DNA from: Candidatus Ruthia sp. Plio_17_S18
Lineage (GTDB): Bacteria; Pseudomonadota; Gammaproteobacteria; PS1; Pseudothioglobaceae
Direction: 5' to 3'
DNA length: 64,000 nucleotides
Assembly (NCBI GenBank): GCA_021730105.1
Contig: CP072538.1
Span: forward strand, 1,167,802 to 1,231,801
This document shows, piece by piece, positions 42,425 through 52,509 of this stretch. The notes under the pieces were generated by a model. It worked only from the letters and a program-made list of their open reading frames with translations. It searched no databases and was not told where the DNA came from. Position 1 is the stretch's first letter, and every line of letters begins with the position of its first letter. Made by a program: the position numbers and the translations under genes.

Positions 42425-44029
42425 ATGCACAGCCTTCTAAGATTTATTAAAATTTCTCGTGTGTTGATGCGCTATCGCCTTGATTCTTTGGCGCTATCAA
42501 CACCACTACTGAAAGGTTTCAAGCCCTTGGTGTATCTCATTCCTTGGCATTACTTTCCTGTTAAACAATACACGCGAGGCGAGCGTATTCGCTTGGCACT
42601 AGAAGAGCTAGGCCCTATATTTATCAAATTTGGCCAAACGCTTTCCACTAGGCGTGATTTACTGCCAGAGGATATTGGCGATGAATTAGCAAAATTACAA
42701 GACGATTGCCCTGCTTTTGATCCAATAAAGGCCAAGCAAATTATTGAACAATCACTAGGTGCGCCCACTGAAAATTTATTTAAACGTTTTGATATTAAGC
42801 CTCTAGCCTCGGCCTCAATTGCTCAAGTGCACACTGCACTAACAAATGATGATCATGAAGTGGTGGTGAAGGTGGTCAGGCCAGATATCAATAAAGCCAT
42901 CAAACGTGATATTAAACTAATGTACGCCTTAGCAAGGCTATTTAATAAACATCCGATTAGTAAAAAACTCCGCCCTATAGAGGTTGTAGCAGAGTTTGAA
43001 GGCATTATCCTAAATGAGCTAGACATGCGCATTGAGGCCAAAAACTGTTCAAAAATTGGCAAAAATTTTAAAAATTCAAACCTGCTTTACATTCCAAATG
43101 TTTACCCGAGCTTATGTCGTAAGAACATTTTAACCACTGAGCGTATTCATGGCATTCCAGTAGGTGACATCAAACAACTAAAAGCCAATCATATCGACAT
43201 GAAACGATTGGCAGAAGAAGGTGTGATTATTTTCTTCACTCAAGTTTTTAAGCATAATTTTTTCCATGCTGATACGCACCCTGGTAATATTTTTGTCAGT
43301 ACTAATGGACAATATATAGTGGTTGACTTTGGCATCATGGGCACGCTTACTGAGGCTGACAAAGACTTTCTAGCGAATATTTTTCTGGCTTTTTTTAACC
43401 AAGATTATAAAAAAGTAGCACAAACCTACATTGACTCTGGCTGGATAGGCCCAGCAACAGACATATTTGCCTTTGAAGCTGCTGTTAAAAGAATTTGCGA
43501 GCCCATGTTTGAAAAGCCACTAGGGGAAATCTCTTTTGGTCAGGTGTTGCTTGAGCTTATTCAAGAAGCCAAAAATTTTGACATCACCATTCAACCACAA
43601 CTGTTATTATTAGACAAAACCTTATTAAATATTGAAGGGCTTGGCCGGCTATTATATCCACAACTTGATTTATGGACAACCGCAAAACCATTTTTAGAAG
43701 AGTTAGCTAAAGAGAAATACAGTGTGAAAAATACCTTTGAAAAAATAAAAAATCAAGCACCACAACTCCTAAAAGACATGCCAGAGTTGCCTGCCCTGAC
43801 TATTAATGCACTCAAGCAATTAAACAAAATAAAAGGTATGGGCCGTCTTTATGCCCAGCAAACCGATAGTATTGTTAACCAACTCAAGGACAATGCAAAC
43901 AGGCAAACATCTGCTATTTTTGCTGGCGCTTTGGCTATTCTTAGCGGTGTTTTAGCGGTTAATGCGTTTTGGCTGGCAAGTATGCTCAGTGGTATTGTTG
44001 CTTTAGTATTTTGGCTTAAGTCTAGATAG
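42425..44029 (+). CDS. ubiB: Ubiquinone biosynthesis protein UbiB (ABC1 kinase-like)
   Basis: Atypical kinase-like ATPase needed for ubiquinone synthesis. It has the KxGQ motif (FIKFGQTLSTRRDLLP, near residue 62), the alanine-rich loop ASASIAQVH, HADTHPGNIF and VVDFGIMG for catalysis, and two C-terminal membrane helices (FAGALAILSGVLAVNAFWLA and the next). The length of 534 residues is typical. Confidence 0.95.
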   Translation: MHSLLRFIKISRVLMRYRLDSLALSTPLLKGFKPLVYLIPWHYFPVKQYTRGERIRLALEELGPIFIKFGQTLSTRRDLLPEDIGDELAKLQDDCPAFDPIKAKQIIEQSLGAPTENLFKRFDIKPLASASIAQVHTALTNDDHEVVVKVVRPDINKAIKRDIKLMYALARLFNKHPISKKLRPIEVVAEFEGIILNELDMRIEAKNCSKIGKNFKNSNLLYIPNVYPSLCRKNILTTERIHGIPVGDIKQLKANHIDMKRLAEEGVIIFFTQVFKHNFFHADTHPGNIFVSTNGQYIVVDFGIMGTLTEADKDFLANIFLAFFNQDYKKVAQTYIDSGWIGPATDIFAFEAAVKRICEPMFEKPLGEISFGQVLLELIQEAKNFDITIQPQLLLLDKTLLNIEGLGRLLYPQLDLWTTAKPFLEELAKEKYSVKNTFEKIKNQAPQLLKDMPELPALTINALKQLNKIKGMGRLYAQQTDSIVNQLKDNANRQTSAIFAGALAILSGVLAVNAFWLASMLSGIVALVFWLKSR

Positions 44030-44183
44030 GCAGTTTTTTCTAATTCAAACATAGAAAACTTGTTGTTTTACTTTTATCTGGGTGTTCTGGTAAAATAGCC
44101 TCCTTGATATATTTTGCGACCAAATATATCTTTTATAAGTAGCACCCGTTGCGGTGTGTTTTTTATTTTTTTGGAGTATCAAC

Positions 44184-44852
44184 ATGAGTTTAACAGTTAA
44201 CGCTTTAACAAGAGACTATCAAGGTAAAGGTGCGAGCCGCCGCCTACGTCGCAATCATAAAATACCTGCCATTGTTTATGGCACTGGCACAACACCTAGT
44301 AATATCACCTTAGATGTTTTTGAAATTACCCACCTATTAGAAAACGAGGAATCTTACACTTCAGTACTTGATTTAATGGTTGATAAGAAAAAAGAGGCGG
44401 TCATTATTAAAGGCTTACAACGTCATCCTGCTACAAACATCATCACTCATGTTGACTTTCTACGTATTAACTTAAAACAAGCCATTGTCACCAGCATCCC
44501 CCTACACTTTAATGGCGAGGAAAATAACGAAGCAATGCGTATAGGTGCAATTCTTAATAAATTTGTTACTTCAGTTGAAGTTTCTTGCCTGCCAACAGAC
44601 TTGCCTCACGCTATTGATGTAGACATAAGCAACCTTACAATGGGCGAACATATTAGTTTGACAGGTCTGAACATGCCAAAAGACGTGGTCATTACCGCAC
44701 TAATACATGGCGATATTGAAGCGCACGATCAAAGCGTTGTTGCCATTCAAGAGCCTAGAAAAATGGCCGAAATTAAAGAAGAGGCGCCTATTATTGCTGA
44801 AGGTGAAAATACCGAGAACAGTGACGCTGATAAAGATAAATCATATTCATAA
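44184..44852 (+). CDS. rplY: Ribosomal protein bL25 (CTC/TL5 long form)
   Basis: Binds 5S rRNA. It starts MSLTVNALTRDYQGKGASRR and has the 5S-binding N-terminal domain plus the C-terminal beta domain of the TL5 type (EVSCLPTDLPHAIDVDIS), ending in an acidic tail. ATG 44184 follows TTGGAG and is chosen over an upstream in-frame GTG. It is 222 residues. The 150-base leader has a GCACC/GGTGT stem and T-rich run at about 44140-44172 that could be an attenuator. Confidence 0.93.
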   Translation: MSLTVNALTRDYQGKGASRRLRRNHKIPAIVYGTGTTPSNITLDVFEITHLLENEESYTSVLDLMVDKKKEAVIIKGLQRHPATNIITHVDFLRINLKQAIVTSIPLHFNGEENNEAMRIGAILNKFVTSVEVSCLPTDLPHAIDVDISNLTMGEHISLTGLNMPKDVVITALIHGDIEAHDQSVVAIQEPRKMAEIKEEAPIIAEGENTENSDADKDKSYS

Positions 44853-44869
44853 TTTAAACTGAAACCAAC

Positions 44870-45445
44870 ATGGCGATAAAACTGATTGTCGGTCTGGGTA
44901 ACCCGGGCAAAGACTACCAGTCTCATCGCCATAACGTAGGCTTCTGGTTCTGTGAGGCTTTAGCCCACCTATATACTGGTCACTTTAAAAAAGAAGCTAA
45001 GTTTTTGGGCGAAATTGCCCAAATTAATACATCCAGATGCAGCGTTAGATTGCTCAAGCCCACTACATTTATGAATTGTTCGGGACAATCTATTCGGAGT
45101 GTTGCTAATTTTTATCAAATTAATGCTGATGAAATATTGGTTGTACATGATGAACTAGACATCAGCCCTGGCATTGCAAAAATTAAATCAGGTGGTGGTC
45201 ATGGCGGACATAATGGCTTAAGAGACACTATTAAGACCTTAGGTACTAAGGCATTTCACCGACTAAGAATTGGCATAGGTCATCCAGGTGATAAATCACA
45301 GGTGGCTAACTTTGTACTACATGCGCCTAGTAAAGGTGAATTAGAAAAAATACAAAATGCTTTAGATAATTCGTTGCAAGTCATTGAAGATATGGTTAAT
45401 GGTAATTTTGACAAGGCCATGAAGACTTTACACACAAAAAAATAA
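44870..45445 (+). CDS. pth: Peptidyl-tRNA hydrolase
   Basis: Releases tRNA from peptidyl-tRNA dropped by ribosomes. It begins with GLGNPGKDYQSHRHNVGFW with the catalytic His near residue 22, and has KPTTFMNCSGQS, VHDELDISPG and GGGHGGHNGLRD. The length is 191 residues. It sits in the common order rplY-pth-ychF. Confidence 0.96.
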   Translation: MAIKLIVGLGNPGKDYQSHRHNVGFWFCEALAHLYTGHFKKEAKFLGEIAQINTSRCSVRLLKPTTFMNCSGQSIRSVANFYQINADEILVVHDELDISPGIAKIKSGGGHGGHNGLRDTIKTLGTKAFHRLRIGIGHPGDKSQVANFVLHAPSKGELEKIQNALDNSLQVIEDMVNGNFDKAMKTLHTKK

Positions 45446-45468
45446 ATAATTTAAAGGAGTGATAAAAA

Positions 45469-46560
45469 ATGGGATTTAAATGCGGTATAGTTGGTCTGCC
45501 AAATGTTGGAAAGTCCACCTTATTTAATGCGTTAACTCAGGCTGGCGTTGAGTCTGCCAACTACCCTTTTTGTACGATTGAGCCAAATGTTGGCGTTGTG
45601 CCTATTAATGACATGCGCTTAGACGAGTTGGCAAAAATTGTTAATCCTAAAAAAATTCTACACACCACAATGGAGTTTGTTGACATTGCTGGATTGGTTG
45701 AAGGTGCTTCACAAGGAGAGGGTCTAGGCAATCAATTTTTAACCAACATCCGTGAAACAGACGCCATTATCCACGTCGTTCGCGCCTTTGATGATGATGA
45801 TATTATTCACGTATCAGGCAAGGTTTCACCACTTGATGATATTGACATTATCAACACCGAGCTTATTTTAGCTGACTTGGATGTGGTTAAAGGGCTGTAT
45901 CAAAGAACCCTTAAAAACACCAAGTCAGGTCAAAAAGATGGCGTCCCTCTTAAAAACTTATTGGCAAAAATCTTGCCTGTGCTTGAACGAGGAAACAGTG
46001 TCCGCACACTCTCGTTTGACGAGGAAGAATTAAAACTACTAAAGGGCTTTCAGCTACTCACTATTAAACCTGTCTTATACGTTGCAAATGTAAGTGAAGG
46101 CGGCTTTGTTGATAACGTTTACCTGGAAGTAATAGAAAAATTTGCCCACAGAGAAAATGCGCAAACTGTTGCCATTTGCGCTGAGGCTGAGGCTGAAATT
46201 GCCGAATTAGAAAAAAACGAGAAGCAAGAATTTCTATCTGAAATGGGGCAAAGCGAATCAGGACTGGACAGATTAATTAAAGCAGGCTATCAATTATTAG
46301 GACTACAAACGTATTTTACCGCTGGCATACAAGAAGTACACGCATGGACAATTAACACTGGTGACAGCGCCCCGCAAGCCGCTGGAAAAATTCACGGTGA
46401 TTTTGAAAAAGGCTTTATTCGCGCCCAAACCGTTGCATTTTCTGATTTTATTGAGTTTAATGGTGAAAAAGGTGCAAAAGAAGCTGGAAAGTTACGCTCA
46501 GAAGGCAAAGAATACATTGTTCAAGATGGCGATGTGATACACTTTCTATTTAATGTATAA
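45469..46560 (+). CDS. ychF: Ribosome-associated ATPase YchF (OLA1 family)
   Basis: P-loop protein that prefers ATP over GTP and acts around translation and stress. Its start is [21 protein letters not shown], followed by the [20 protein letters not shown] switch region; the C-terminal TGS-like domain ends [10 protein letters not shown]. The length of 363 residues matches the family. An AAGGAGTG site precedes the ATG. Confidence 0.96.
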   Translation: MGFKCGIVGLPNVGKSTLFNALTQAGVESANYPFCTIEPNVGVVPINDMRLDELAKIVNPKKILHTTMEFVDIAGLVEGASQGEGLGNQFLTNIRETDAIIHVVRAFDDDDIIHVSGKVSPLDDIDIINTELILADLDVVKGLYQRTLKNTKSGQKDGVPLKNLLAKILPVLERGNSVRTLSFDEEELKLLKGFQLLTIKPVLYVANVSEGGFVDNVYLEVIEKFAHRENAQTVAICAEAEAEIAELEKNEKQEFLSEMGQSESGLDRLIKAGYQLLGLQTYFTAGIQEVHAWTINTGDSAPQAAGKIHGDFEKGFIRAQTVAFSDFIEFNGEKGAKEAGKLRSEGKEYIVQDGDVIHFLFNV

Positions 46561-46591
46561 ACTTATTTAACCATGATACAAATCATTACTA

Positions 46592-48130
46592 ATGCAACCT
46601 AAAAAACAAACAAAATTATTATTAATTCTAGATGGCTGGGGGCATTCTGAAACCACCAAAAACAATGCTATTGCACTAGCAAATACCCCAGTTTGGGACA
46701 AATTAAACCGAACCTTCCCACACTCTTTAATCCACACCAGCGGCAAAGACGTTGGCTTGCCTGGCGAGCAAATGGGAAATTCAGAAGTGGGGCACCTTAA
46801 TTTGGGTGCAGGACGCATTGTGAAACAAGACTTTACTCGCATTTATAACGAACTTCAAAATGGCGACTTCTTTAGAAACCCAATCTTAAAAAACCCATTA
46901 GAATACGCAAACGACAATAACAAAGCGGTTCATATTATGGGGCTTTTATCTAATGGCGGGGTACACTCGCACGAAGAACAAATCCATGCTATGTTAGAAA
47001 TGACACACAAACAAGGCTGTAAAAACGTCTATTTACATCTATTTACAGACGGCAGAGATTGTGCGCAAAAAAGTGCTGAAAAATACATTCAAAAACTTGA
47101 AGACAAAATGGCCACCCTTGGCACAGGAGAAATTGTTAGCATTATTGGCCGGTACTTTTCAATGGATCGAGACAATCGATGGTCACGCATTCGTTGTGCT
47201 TATGAGCTTATCGCCAAAGGCAAGGCGAAGTTTTTAGCCCAATCTGCCCTACATGCTGTTGAATTAGCATACGCGCGTGGTGAAACCGATGAATTCATCC
47301 AACCGACCTCAATTAAAGTGCCAACCTCAATTAAAAAAGGCGACGTATTAATTTTTATGAATTATCGTGCAGATCGTGCTAGGCAAATTACACGCGCTTT
47401 TACTGATGAAGATCTTCAAGGGTTTTCACGTGGGACATTCGTCCCAATTCAATTTGTTTGTCTAACTGAGTACAAAAAAGACTTCAACCTGCCAGTGGCT
47501 TATCCGTCTTCTAAACTGAACAATGTTCTGGGCAAATATTTATCAAATTTAGGCATGACCCAACTTAGAATTGCTGAAACTGAAAAATATGCACACGTCA
47601 CTTTTTTCCTCAATGGTGGTGTTGAGCAAGCTTTTAATGGCGAGGACCGTATACTAATTCCTTCACCTGATGTTGCCACTTATGACTTACAGCCAGAAAT
47701 GAGCGCATTTGAACTAACAGATGCATTGGTTGAAAGTATTGAAAGCCAGAAATATGATTTAATTATTTGCAATTTTGCCAACACCGACATGGTGGGACAT
47801 TCTGGCAAACTAGGCGCTACCATTAAAGCTGTTGAAACCGTCGATAGCTGCCTAGGTATTATTCATAAAGCTATGTTTGCCATTGGTGGTGAGATACTAA
47901 TCACCGCTGATCATGGCAATGCAGAACAAATGATTAATCCGCAAACTCATGAAGTGCATACAGCACACACCACCAACCCAGTGCCTTTAATCTTTGTTAG
48001 TGGACGTAAGGCAGACATTGCTGAACCAGAAAAAGGCGCATTATCAGACATTGCACCAACCTTATTGGCAATGATGAATATTGAAAAACCAGATGAAATG
48101 ACTGGCAATAGTTTATTAACATTTAAGTAA
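46592..48130 (+). CDS. gpmI: Phosphoglycerate mutase, cofactor-independent
   Basis: Interconverts 3- and 2-phosphoglycerate using two Mn ions. It has LLLILDGWGHSETTKNNAI with the first metal ligands, the phosphoserine in QMGNSEVGHLNLGAGRI near residue 62, and ITADHGNAEQM with C-terminal metal ligands. The length is 512 residues. It starts about 30 bases after ychF. Confidence 0.96.
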   Translation: MQPKKQTKLLLILDGWGHSETTKNNAIALANTPVWDKLNRTFPHSLIHTSGKDVGLPGEQMGNSEVGHLNLGAGRIVKQDFTRIYNELQNGDFFRNPILKNPLEYANDNNKAVHIMGLLSNGGVHSHEEQIHAMLEMTHKQGCKNVYLHLFTDGRDCAQKSAEKYIQKLEDKMATLGTGEIVSIIGRYFSMDRDNRWSRIRCAYELIAKGKAKFLAQSALHAVELAYARGETDEFIQPTSIKVPTSIKKGDVLIFMNYRADRARQITRAFTDEDLQGFSRGTFVPIQFVCLTEYKKDFNLPVAYPSSKLNNVLGKYLSNLGMTQLRIAETEKYAHVTFFLNGGVEQAFNGEDRILIPSPDVATYDLQPEMSAFELTDALVESIESQKYDLIICNFANTDMVGHSGKLGATIKAVETVDSCLGIIHKAMFAIGGEILITADHGNAEQMINPQTHEVHTAHTTNPVPLIFVSGRKADIAEPEKGALSDIAPTLLAMMNIEKPDEMTGNSLLTFK

Positions 48131-48165
48131 AATAACAACAAGATTAACCTCACAAGGAGAAACCT

Positions 48166-48837
48166 ATGAAACAAACTAATTTTATTGCCCCTTCGATTCT
48201 TGCGGCGGACTTTGCCAAACTAGGCGAAGAAGTTGATAATGTGATTAAAGATGGTGCAGATATCGTTCATTTTGACGTCATGGACAATCACTACGTGCCA
48301 AATTTAACCATTGGTCCTTTGGTGTGTGAAGCTCTTAGAAATCATGGGGTTAGTGCACCAATTGATGTTCACTTAATGGTGAAGCCTGTTGATAGAATTA
48401 TTCCTGATTTTATTAAAGCTGGTGCATCATATATTACTTTTCACCCAGAAGCATCTGAACACATTAACAGAACACTGAGTATGGTGCAAGAAGGGGGTTG
48501 TAAAGCTGGCCTAGTATTTAATCCCGCAACACCGCTGCACGTATTAGAAAACGTCATGGACAGACTAGACATTATTTTATTAATGTCCGTTAACCCTGGT
48601 TTTGGTGGACAGTCTTTCATTCCTCATACATTGGAAAAATGTCGTAACGTCAGAAAACTGATTGATGCAAGCGGCAGGGATATTCGTTTAGAGGTTGATG
48701 GCGGTGTAACAATTGACAACATTCGTGAAGTGGCTGAAGCTGGTGCAGATACATTTGTTGCTGGCTCTGCAATCTTTAGTACTAATGATTACAAGACAGC
48801 CATTGATGCAATGCGTGTGGAGCTTGCTAAGGATTAA
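48166..48837 (+). CDS. rpe: Ribulose-phosphate 3-epimerase
   Basis: TIM-barrel epimerase of the pentose phosphate and Calvin cycles. It has [16 protein letters not shown] at the start, [17 protein letters not shown], and [11 protein letters not shown] near residue 145 with GGVTIDN phosphate site. The length is 223 residues. An AAGGAGAAA site precedes the ATG. In an autotroph it would serve the Calvin cycle. Confidence 0.96.
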   Translation: MKQTNFIAPSILAADFAKLGEEVDNVIKDGADIVHFDVMDNHYVPNLTIGPLVCEALRNHGVSAPIDVHLMVKPVDRIIPDFIKAGASYITFHPEASEHINRTLSMVQEGGCKAGLVFNPATPLHVLENVMDRLDIILLMSVNPGFGGQSFIPHTLEKCRNVRKLIDASGRDIRLEVDGGVTIDNIREVAEAGADTFVAGSAIFSTNDYKTAIDAMRVELAKD

Positions 48838-48842
48838 TTAAC

Positions 48843-48871
48843 TTGAAGGGTTAGTCCATTTTTGGTATAAT
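48843..48871 (+). promoter_or_regulatory. Sigma-70-like promoter of rpsB-tsf
   Basis: TTGAAG at 48843-48848, exactly 17 bases of spacer, and TATAAT at 48866-48871. It lies just after rpe and about 200 bases before the rpsB start, so transcripts would carry a long structured leader. Confidence 0.75.
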
Positions 48872-48925
48872 ACTCCGCTTTATTGAATCTATTGTAACGC
48901 TAAATCAAAATAGATTCAAAAGTTG

Positions 48926-49058
48926 AGTTAGGCGTCTGACTTGAAGTCAAACGCCTAACTTGTTTTAATGCATCACACAACTCGACATATTAGTCAGGGT
49001 GCTCTTGCAAAAGGGTTGACTGGTAGAAGTTGTGGAAGAAGGCGTCAATAGGCGCCTT
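48926..49058 (+). promoter_or_regulatory. Structured 5' leader of rpsB (two hairpins)
   Basis: A ten-base stem AGTTAGGCGT (48926-48935) pairs with ACGCCTAACT (48951-48960) around TGACTTGAAGTCA, followed by TTGTTTT. A second hairpin, AAGGCG (49039-49044) with CGCCTT (49053-49058), lies just ahead of the ribosome site. Autoregulation of rpsB by S2 through its leader is known in gammaproteobacteria; that these stems do this job is inference. Confidence 0.55.
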
Positions 49059-49081
49059 ATTAACCCTCTGGAGAAAATATA

Positions 49082-50026
49082 ATGGCAAAAACGTCAATGA
49101 AAAAAATGCTAGAAGCTGGTGTACACTTTGGTCACCGCTCTCGTTTCTGGCACCCAAAAATGGAACGCTTTATTTACGGCACTCGTAACGGCGTTCATAT
49201 TATCAACTTAGAAAAAACACTGCCCCTATTTAATGATGTACTTAACTTTGCAGGTAAAACTACAGCATCTGGTGGATCAATTTTATTTGTAGGTACAAAA
49301 AGAGCAGCGAGCGATATCATCAAACAAGAAGCCATACGTTGTGGCATGCCATACGTTAATCACCGCTGGCTAGGTGGCATGATGACGAACTACAAAACCA
49401 TTAAAGCCTCTATTAAACGCCTAAAAGACCTTGAGTTTTTAGCAGAAGAAAATTTTAATCAATTTGGCAAAAAAGAAGCGCTGATGATGACGCGTGAAAT
49501 GGAAAAACTAGAGCGTAGCCTTGGCGGTATTAAAGATTTAGGTGGTATTCCAGATGTTGTCTTTGTGATTGACATTGGTGTTGAAAAAAATGCAGTTGCA
49601 GAGGCTAAAAAACTACACCTGCCCATTATTGGTATTGTAGACACCAACCACAACCCTGAAGGCATTGATTATGTTATCCCTGGTAATGATGACTCCATCA
49701 GAGCAATTGGCTATTACGCAAGAGAGATTGCAAATGCTATTTTAGAAGCCAAAGCTGCTACTGGCACTTCACTTGAGAAAAAAGTTTCGGTCAAAAAATC
49801 AGAAACTAAAAAACTAGCCACCAAAAAAACACCTGTTGAACAACCGCTAGTAAAAGAAGAGACCGTCAAAGCATCTACGCTCATTAAGGAAGATAAGCCT
49901 GAAACGCTAAATAAAACAGCCCTTAATGCAATGAAAAAAGCTGACTTAGTTACTTATGCTGCAACACAAGGTGTCACTATTAACAATACCGACACCAAAG
50001 TGCAAATTATCGACAAGCTTGCATAG
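49082..50026 (+). CDS. rpsB: Ribosomal protein uS2 with a C-terminal extension
   Basis: Core S2 covers about residues 1-228: [54 protein letters not shown]. At 314 residues it is about 70 longer than E. coli S2 (241). The extra part is a Lys/Thr/Glu-rich linker and a final [19 protein letters not shown] with [17 protein letters not shown], which resembles a SAP/Rho-N helix-extension-helix domain. A CTCTGGAG site precedes the ATG. Confidence 0.95.
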   Translation: MAKTSMKKMLEAGVHFGHRSRFWHPKMERFIYGTRNGVHIINLEKTLPLFNDVLNFAGKTTASGGSILFVGTKRAASDIIKQEAIRCGMPYVNHRWLGGMMTNYKTIKASIKRLKDLEFLAEENFNQFGKKEALMMTREMEKLERSLGGIKDLGGIPDVVFVIDIGVEKNAVAEAKKLHLPIIGIVDTNHNPEGIDYVIPGNDDSIRAIGYYAREIANAILEAKAATGTSLEKKVSVKKSETKKLATKKTPVEQPLVKEETVKASTLIKEDKPETLNKTALNAMKKADLVTYAATQGVTINNTDTKVQIIDKLA

Positions 50027-50043
50027 CTCAACGCATTGATTAA

Positions 50044-50077
50044 TGCATCTTTGTTGCTTGTAAGCAACAAAGATGCA
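50044..50077 (+). promoter_or_regulatory. 16-bp perfect inverted repeat between rpsB and tsf
   Basis: TGCATCTTTGTTGCTT (50044-50059) and AAGCAACAAAGATGCA (50062-50077) pair perfectly with only two loop bases, between the rpsB stop and the tsf ribosome site. No T run follows. It could slow ribosomes, protect rpsB mRNA or set the S2 to EF-Ts ratio. Confidence 0.7.
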
Positions 50078-50097
50078 ACACAAACAGGAGATTAATT

Positions 50098-50976
50098 ATG
50101 GCAATTACAGCCTCTTTAGTTAAAGAATTGAGACAAAGAACAGGTGCAGGCATGATGGACTGCAAACAGTCCTTAACTGAAACCAGTGGCGACATGGAAG
50201 CAGCTATTGATTTAATGCGCACCTCGGGTGCTGCCAAAGCTGCTAAAAAAGCAGGTCGTGTTGTCGCTGAAGGTTTGGTTAAAGTTAATATTAGCTCTGA
50301 CAAGAAAACAGTCACTATTTTAGAAATTAACTCTGAAACTGATTTTGTTACCAAAGGCGACGCTTTTATTGGTTTTGTTGATATGCTTGGTGCACTGGCA
50401 CTTAAAACAACACCTGCTAATATTGAACAATTTTTATCTCAAACACTAGATAATGGCGACTCACTAGAAAAAGCACGTGAGGACATCATTGCAAAAGTAG
50501 GTGAAAATATTGCAATCAGACGTGTGCAAACAATAACAACTGATAATGGCGTCATTGGTGCATACAAGCATGGCGAGCGTATTGCTGTAGTAACGGTATT
50601 AAAAGGTGGCGATGAAGCGCTAGCAAAGGATATCGCAATGCACATTGCGGCCAGCAAACCAGAATGCATTACTGAAGCAGAATTATCTACAGACCTTCTA
50701 GAAAGGGAAAAAGCAATCTTTGTTGAGCAGGCTAAAGAATCAGGCAAACCAGACCATATCATTGAAAAAATAGTTGCTGGTCGTATGAAAAAATTTATAA
50801 ATGAAGTAACACTATATGGCCAATCTTTTGTTAAAGACCCTGACACAAAAATAGGCAAACTTGCACAATCACATAATGCACAAGTTAAGTCTTTTGTGCG
50901 ATTTGAGGTTGGCGAAGGAATTGAAAAGAAAGAAGAGAACTTTGCTGATGAAGTTATGGCACAAATTCAAAGCTAA
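50098..50976 (+). CDS. tsf: Elongation factor Ts
   Basis: Nucleotide exchange factor for EF-Tu. The N-terminal signature is VKELRQRTGAGMMDCKQSL near residue 7; ILEINSETDFVTKGDAFIGF marks the core domain. The length is 292 residues. It follows rpsB by about 70 bases that contain the large hairpin and an ACAGGAGATT ribosome site. Confidence 0.97.
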   Translation: MAITASLVKELRQRTGAGMMDCKQSLTETSGDMEAAIDLMRTSGAAKAAKKAGRVVAEGLVKVNISSDKKTVTILEINSETDFVTKGDAFIGFVDMLGALALKTTPANIEQFLSQTLDNGDSLEKAREDIIAKVGENIAIRRVQTITTDNGVIGAYKHGERIAVVTVLKGGDEALAKDIAMHIAASKPECITEAELSTDLLEREKAIFVEQAKESGKPDHIIEKIVAGRMKKFINEVTLYGQSFVKDPDTKIGKLAQSHNAQVKSFVRFEVGEGIEKKEENFADEVMAQIQS

Positions 50977-51164
50977 TATTAATTTAAAAGGGTATTTTAC
51001 CCACCTTGCCACCAAAGACAGGAGGGGGCCCCATGCCCAGCTTTTTTCCGGTCAAAGATCTCTAAAAACTACACATTCATCCTAAAGAGCGACTCTTTGC
51101 CTGTTTGTTTCAAACAATTAAACAAGGCAATTAGAATATCATTTTTCAAATAAAGGAAAGTGCA

Positions 51165-51561
51165 ATGAAGGGAGTAATACCTATATTATTATTGCTCGGC
51201 TCGACACCAATACTATGCTACTAATATTGAAGTAACTATTAACAATATCAAGCCTATCATAGGATTATTATCAATTGCGCTTGATACTGAAAAAAATAAG
51301 TCGAGTAGTGTTTTTAGTGCTAGAAAGGAAGTATCGGCCTTTAGTCATAAAATGAGTATTAATGGTGTGGAGCCCCCTGGCGCTTATGCTATTTCTATAT
51401 TTCACGATGAGGGTAATAATAAGCTAAATACCAATTTTTTTGGTGAGCGCAATGAAGGTTATGGATTTTCAAATAATGTTATTACCAGTTTTGGTAAGAC
51501 AGCCTTTACAGAAGTTAGTTTTATTGTTAATGATGGCAAAAAACCATTAATCTTAGCGTAA
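51165..51561 (+). pseudogene. DUF2141 domain protein, frameshifted
   Basis: ATG 51165, after a GGAAAG site, starts a signal-like MKGVIPILLLLGSTP, then stops; the shifted frame continues NIEVTINNIKPIIGLLSIAL and, from 51352, GVEPPGAYAISIFHDEGNNK and GERNEGYGFSNNVI, the core of DUF2141 (PPGxYAISxFHDENxN...GYGFSNN). The frameshift near 51215 is the only lesion seen. The role of DUF2141 proteins, which are secreted, is unknown. It is followed by a decayed carotenoid oxygenase. Confidence 0.75.
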
Positions 51562-51599
51562 CGTTAGTGCGATGAATAGAAGAGAAGAGAATTTATAAA

Positions 51600-52509
51600 A
51601 CCAACTAGCAGTTTAGCATTAAGTGGCTTGGTATTTACACATCTGTCGTTTGCCGAACAAGATAAGTGGCTAACAAAATTTAATCAAAACCTTAAAATTA
51701 AACCGTGGTTCATAGGCTGGCAAGGTACGAATAAAGAAATTTTGCAAATTGATGGTATTCAAATTGAAAAAAAATTACCCCAAGCATTGAACGGTTATTT
51801 TTATCGCAATAAGCCCAGCACAACACCAAATATATGGCAAACGCTGTCACCATTGGTTTGATGGCGATGGCATGGTGCAACAATTTCACATCAATAACGG
51901 AAAAATTTCCCACCTAGTAAAAATGGTAGATACCGCCAAGCGTTTGAACTGGCATCGCAGTTTGTCTTTCACTTTATTAACGCCTATGAACAAGGTTCTG
52001 AGATAATCTTTGAGTCCGTGCGTTATCCAAATGTTGGTATTTTTTCAGGACTTGGAAATATTATGAAGGGTGTCCCACCTCAATTTGAATTTGCCACACA
52101 GCACCAAGTTAGGATTAATTTACGCCATAAAACGGCCACTGAAACTCAAATAGACGATATTGGTTCTGACCTCCATCAAATCGATAGCGCAGAAACTGGC
52201 AGTTCACATACTGCAGTAGTGTCCTTACAAAAAAGAGTGGATGTTTTATTTGACCCTGTTGCAATCACTAGTCATAAAACTGGAAAATTTAAATATTTTT
52301 CTTATAAAGACCAAATGGCGGAAGAGCACTTATTCATAAAAAACACTCGAGGCTCAGACTGTATAATTGATATCACTTTAAATTATGTCAAGCAACACTC
52401 CAGTGTCAATATTTTTAATGCCGACCATTTAAGTGACGGCCCTATCGCGATAGCTAGGCTGCTTTATGTTCTACCATTAGAGTTCCATGGAAAATTTATT
52501 TATGAATAA
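51600..52509 (+). pseudogene. Carotenoid oxygenase (RPE65/CCD family), frameshifted
   Basis: Frame one gives LPQALNGYFYRNKPSTTPN, the family start around GxLYRNGP. Frame two gives HHWFDGDGMVQQFHINNGKI (metal-site HWFDGDGMVH motif). The third, from about 51960, gives VFHFINAYEQGSEIIFESVR (the FHxxNAYE motif with an iron-ligand His) and ends IARLLYVLPLEFHGKFI (the conserved PxGFHG end). So at least two frameshifts lie between readable catalytic pieces. The intact enzyme cleaves carotenoids or stilbenes with Fe(II). Confidence 0.8.

Noticed and set aside
44140..44172. Certain attenuator in the rplY leader
   Set aside because: The GCACC/GGTGT stem is only five pairs long with a G-T pair; the T-rich stretch overlaps the ribosome site. 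Kept only as a possibility in the rplY entry.
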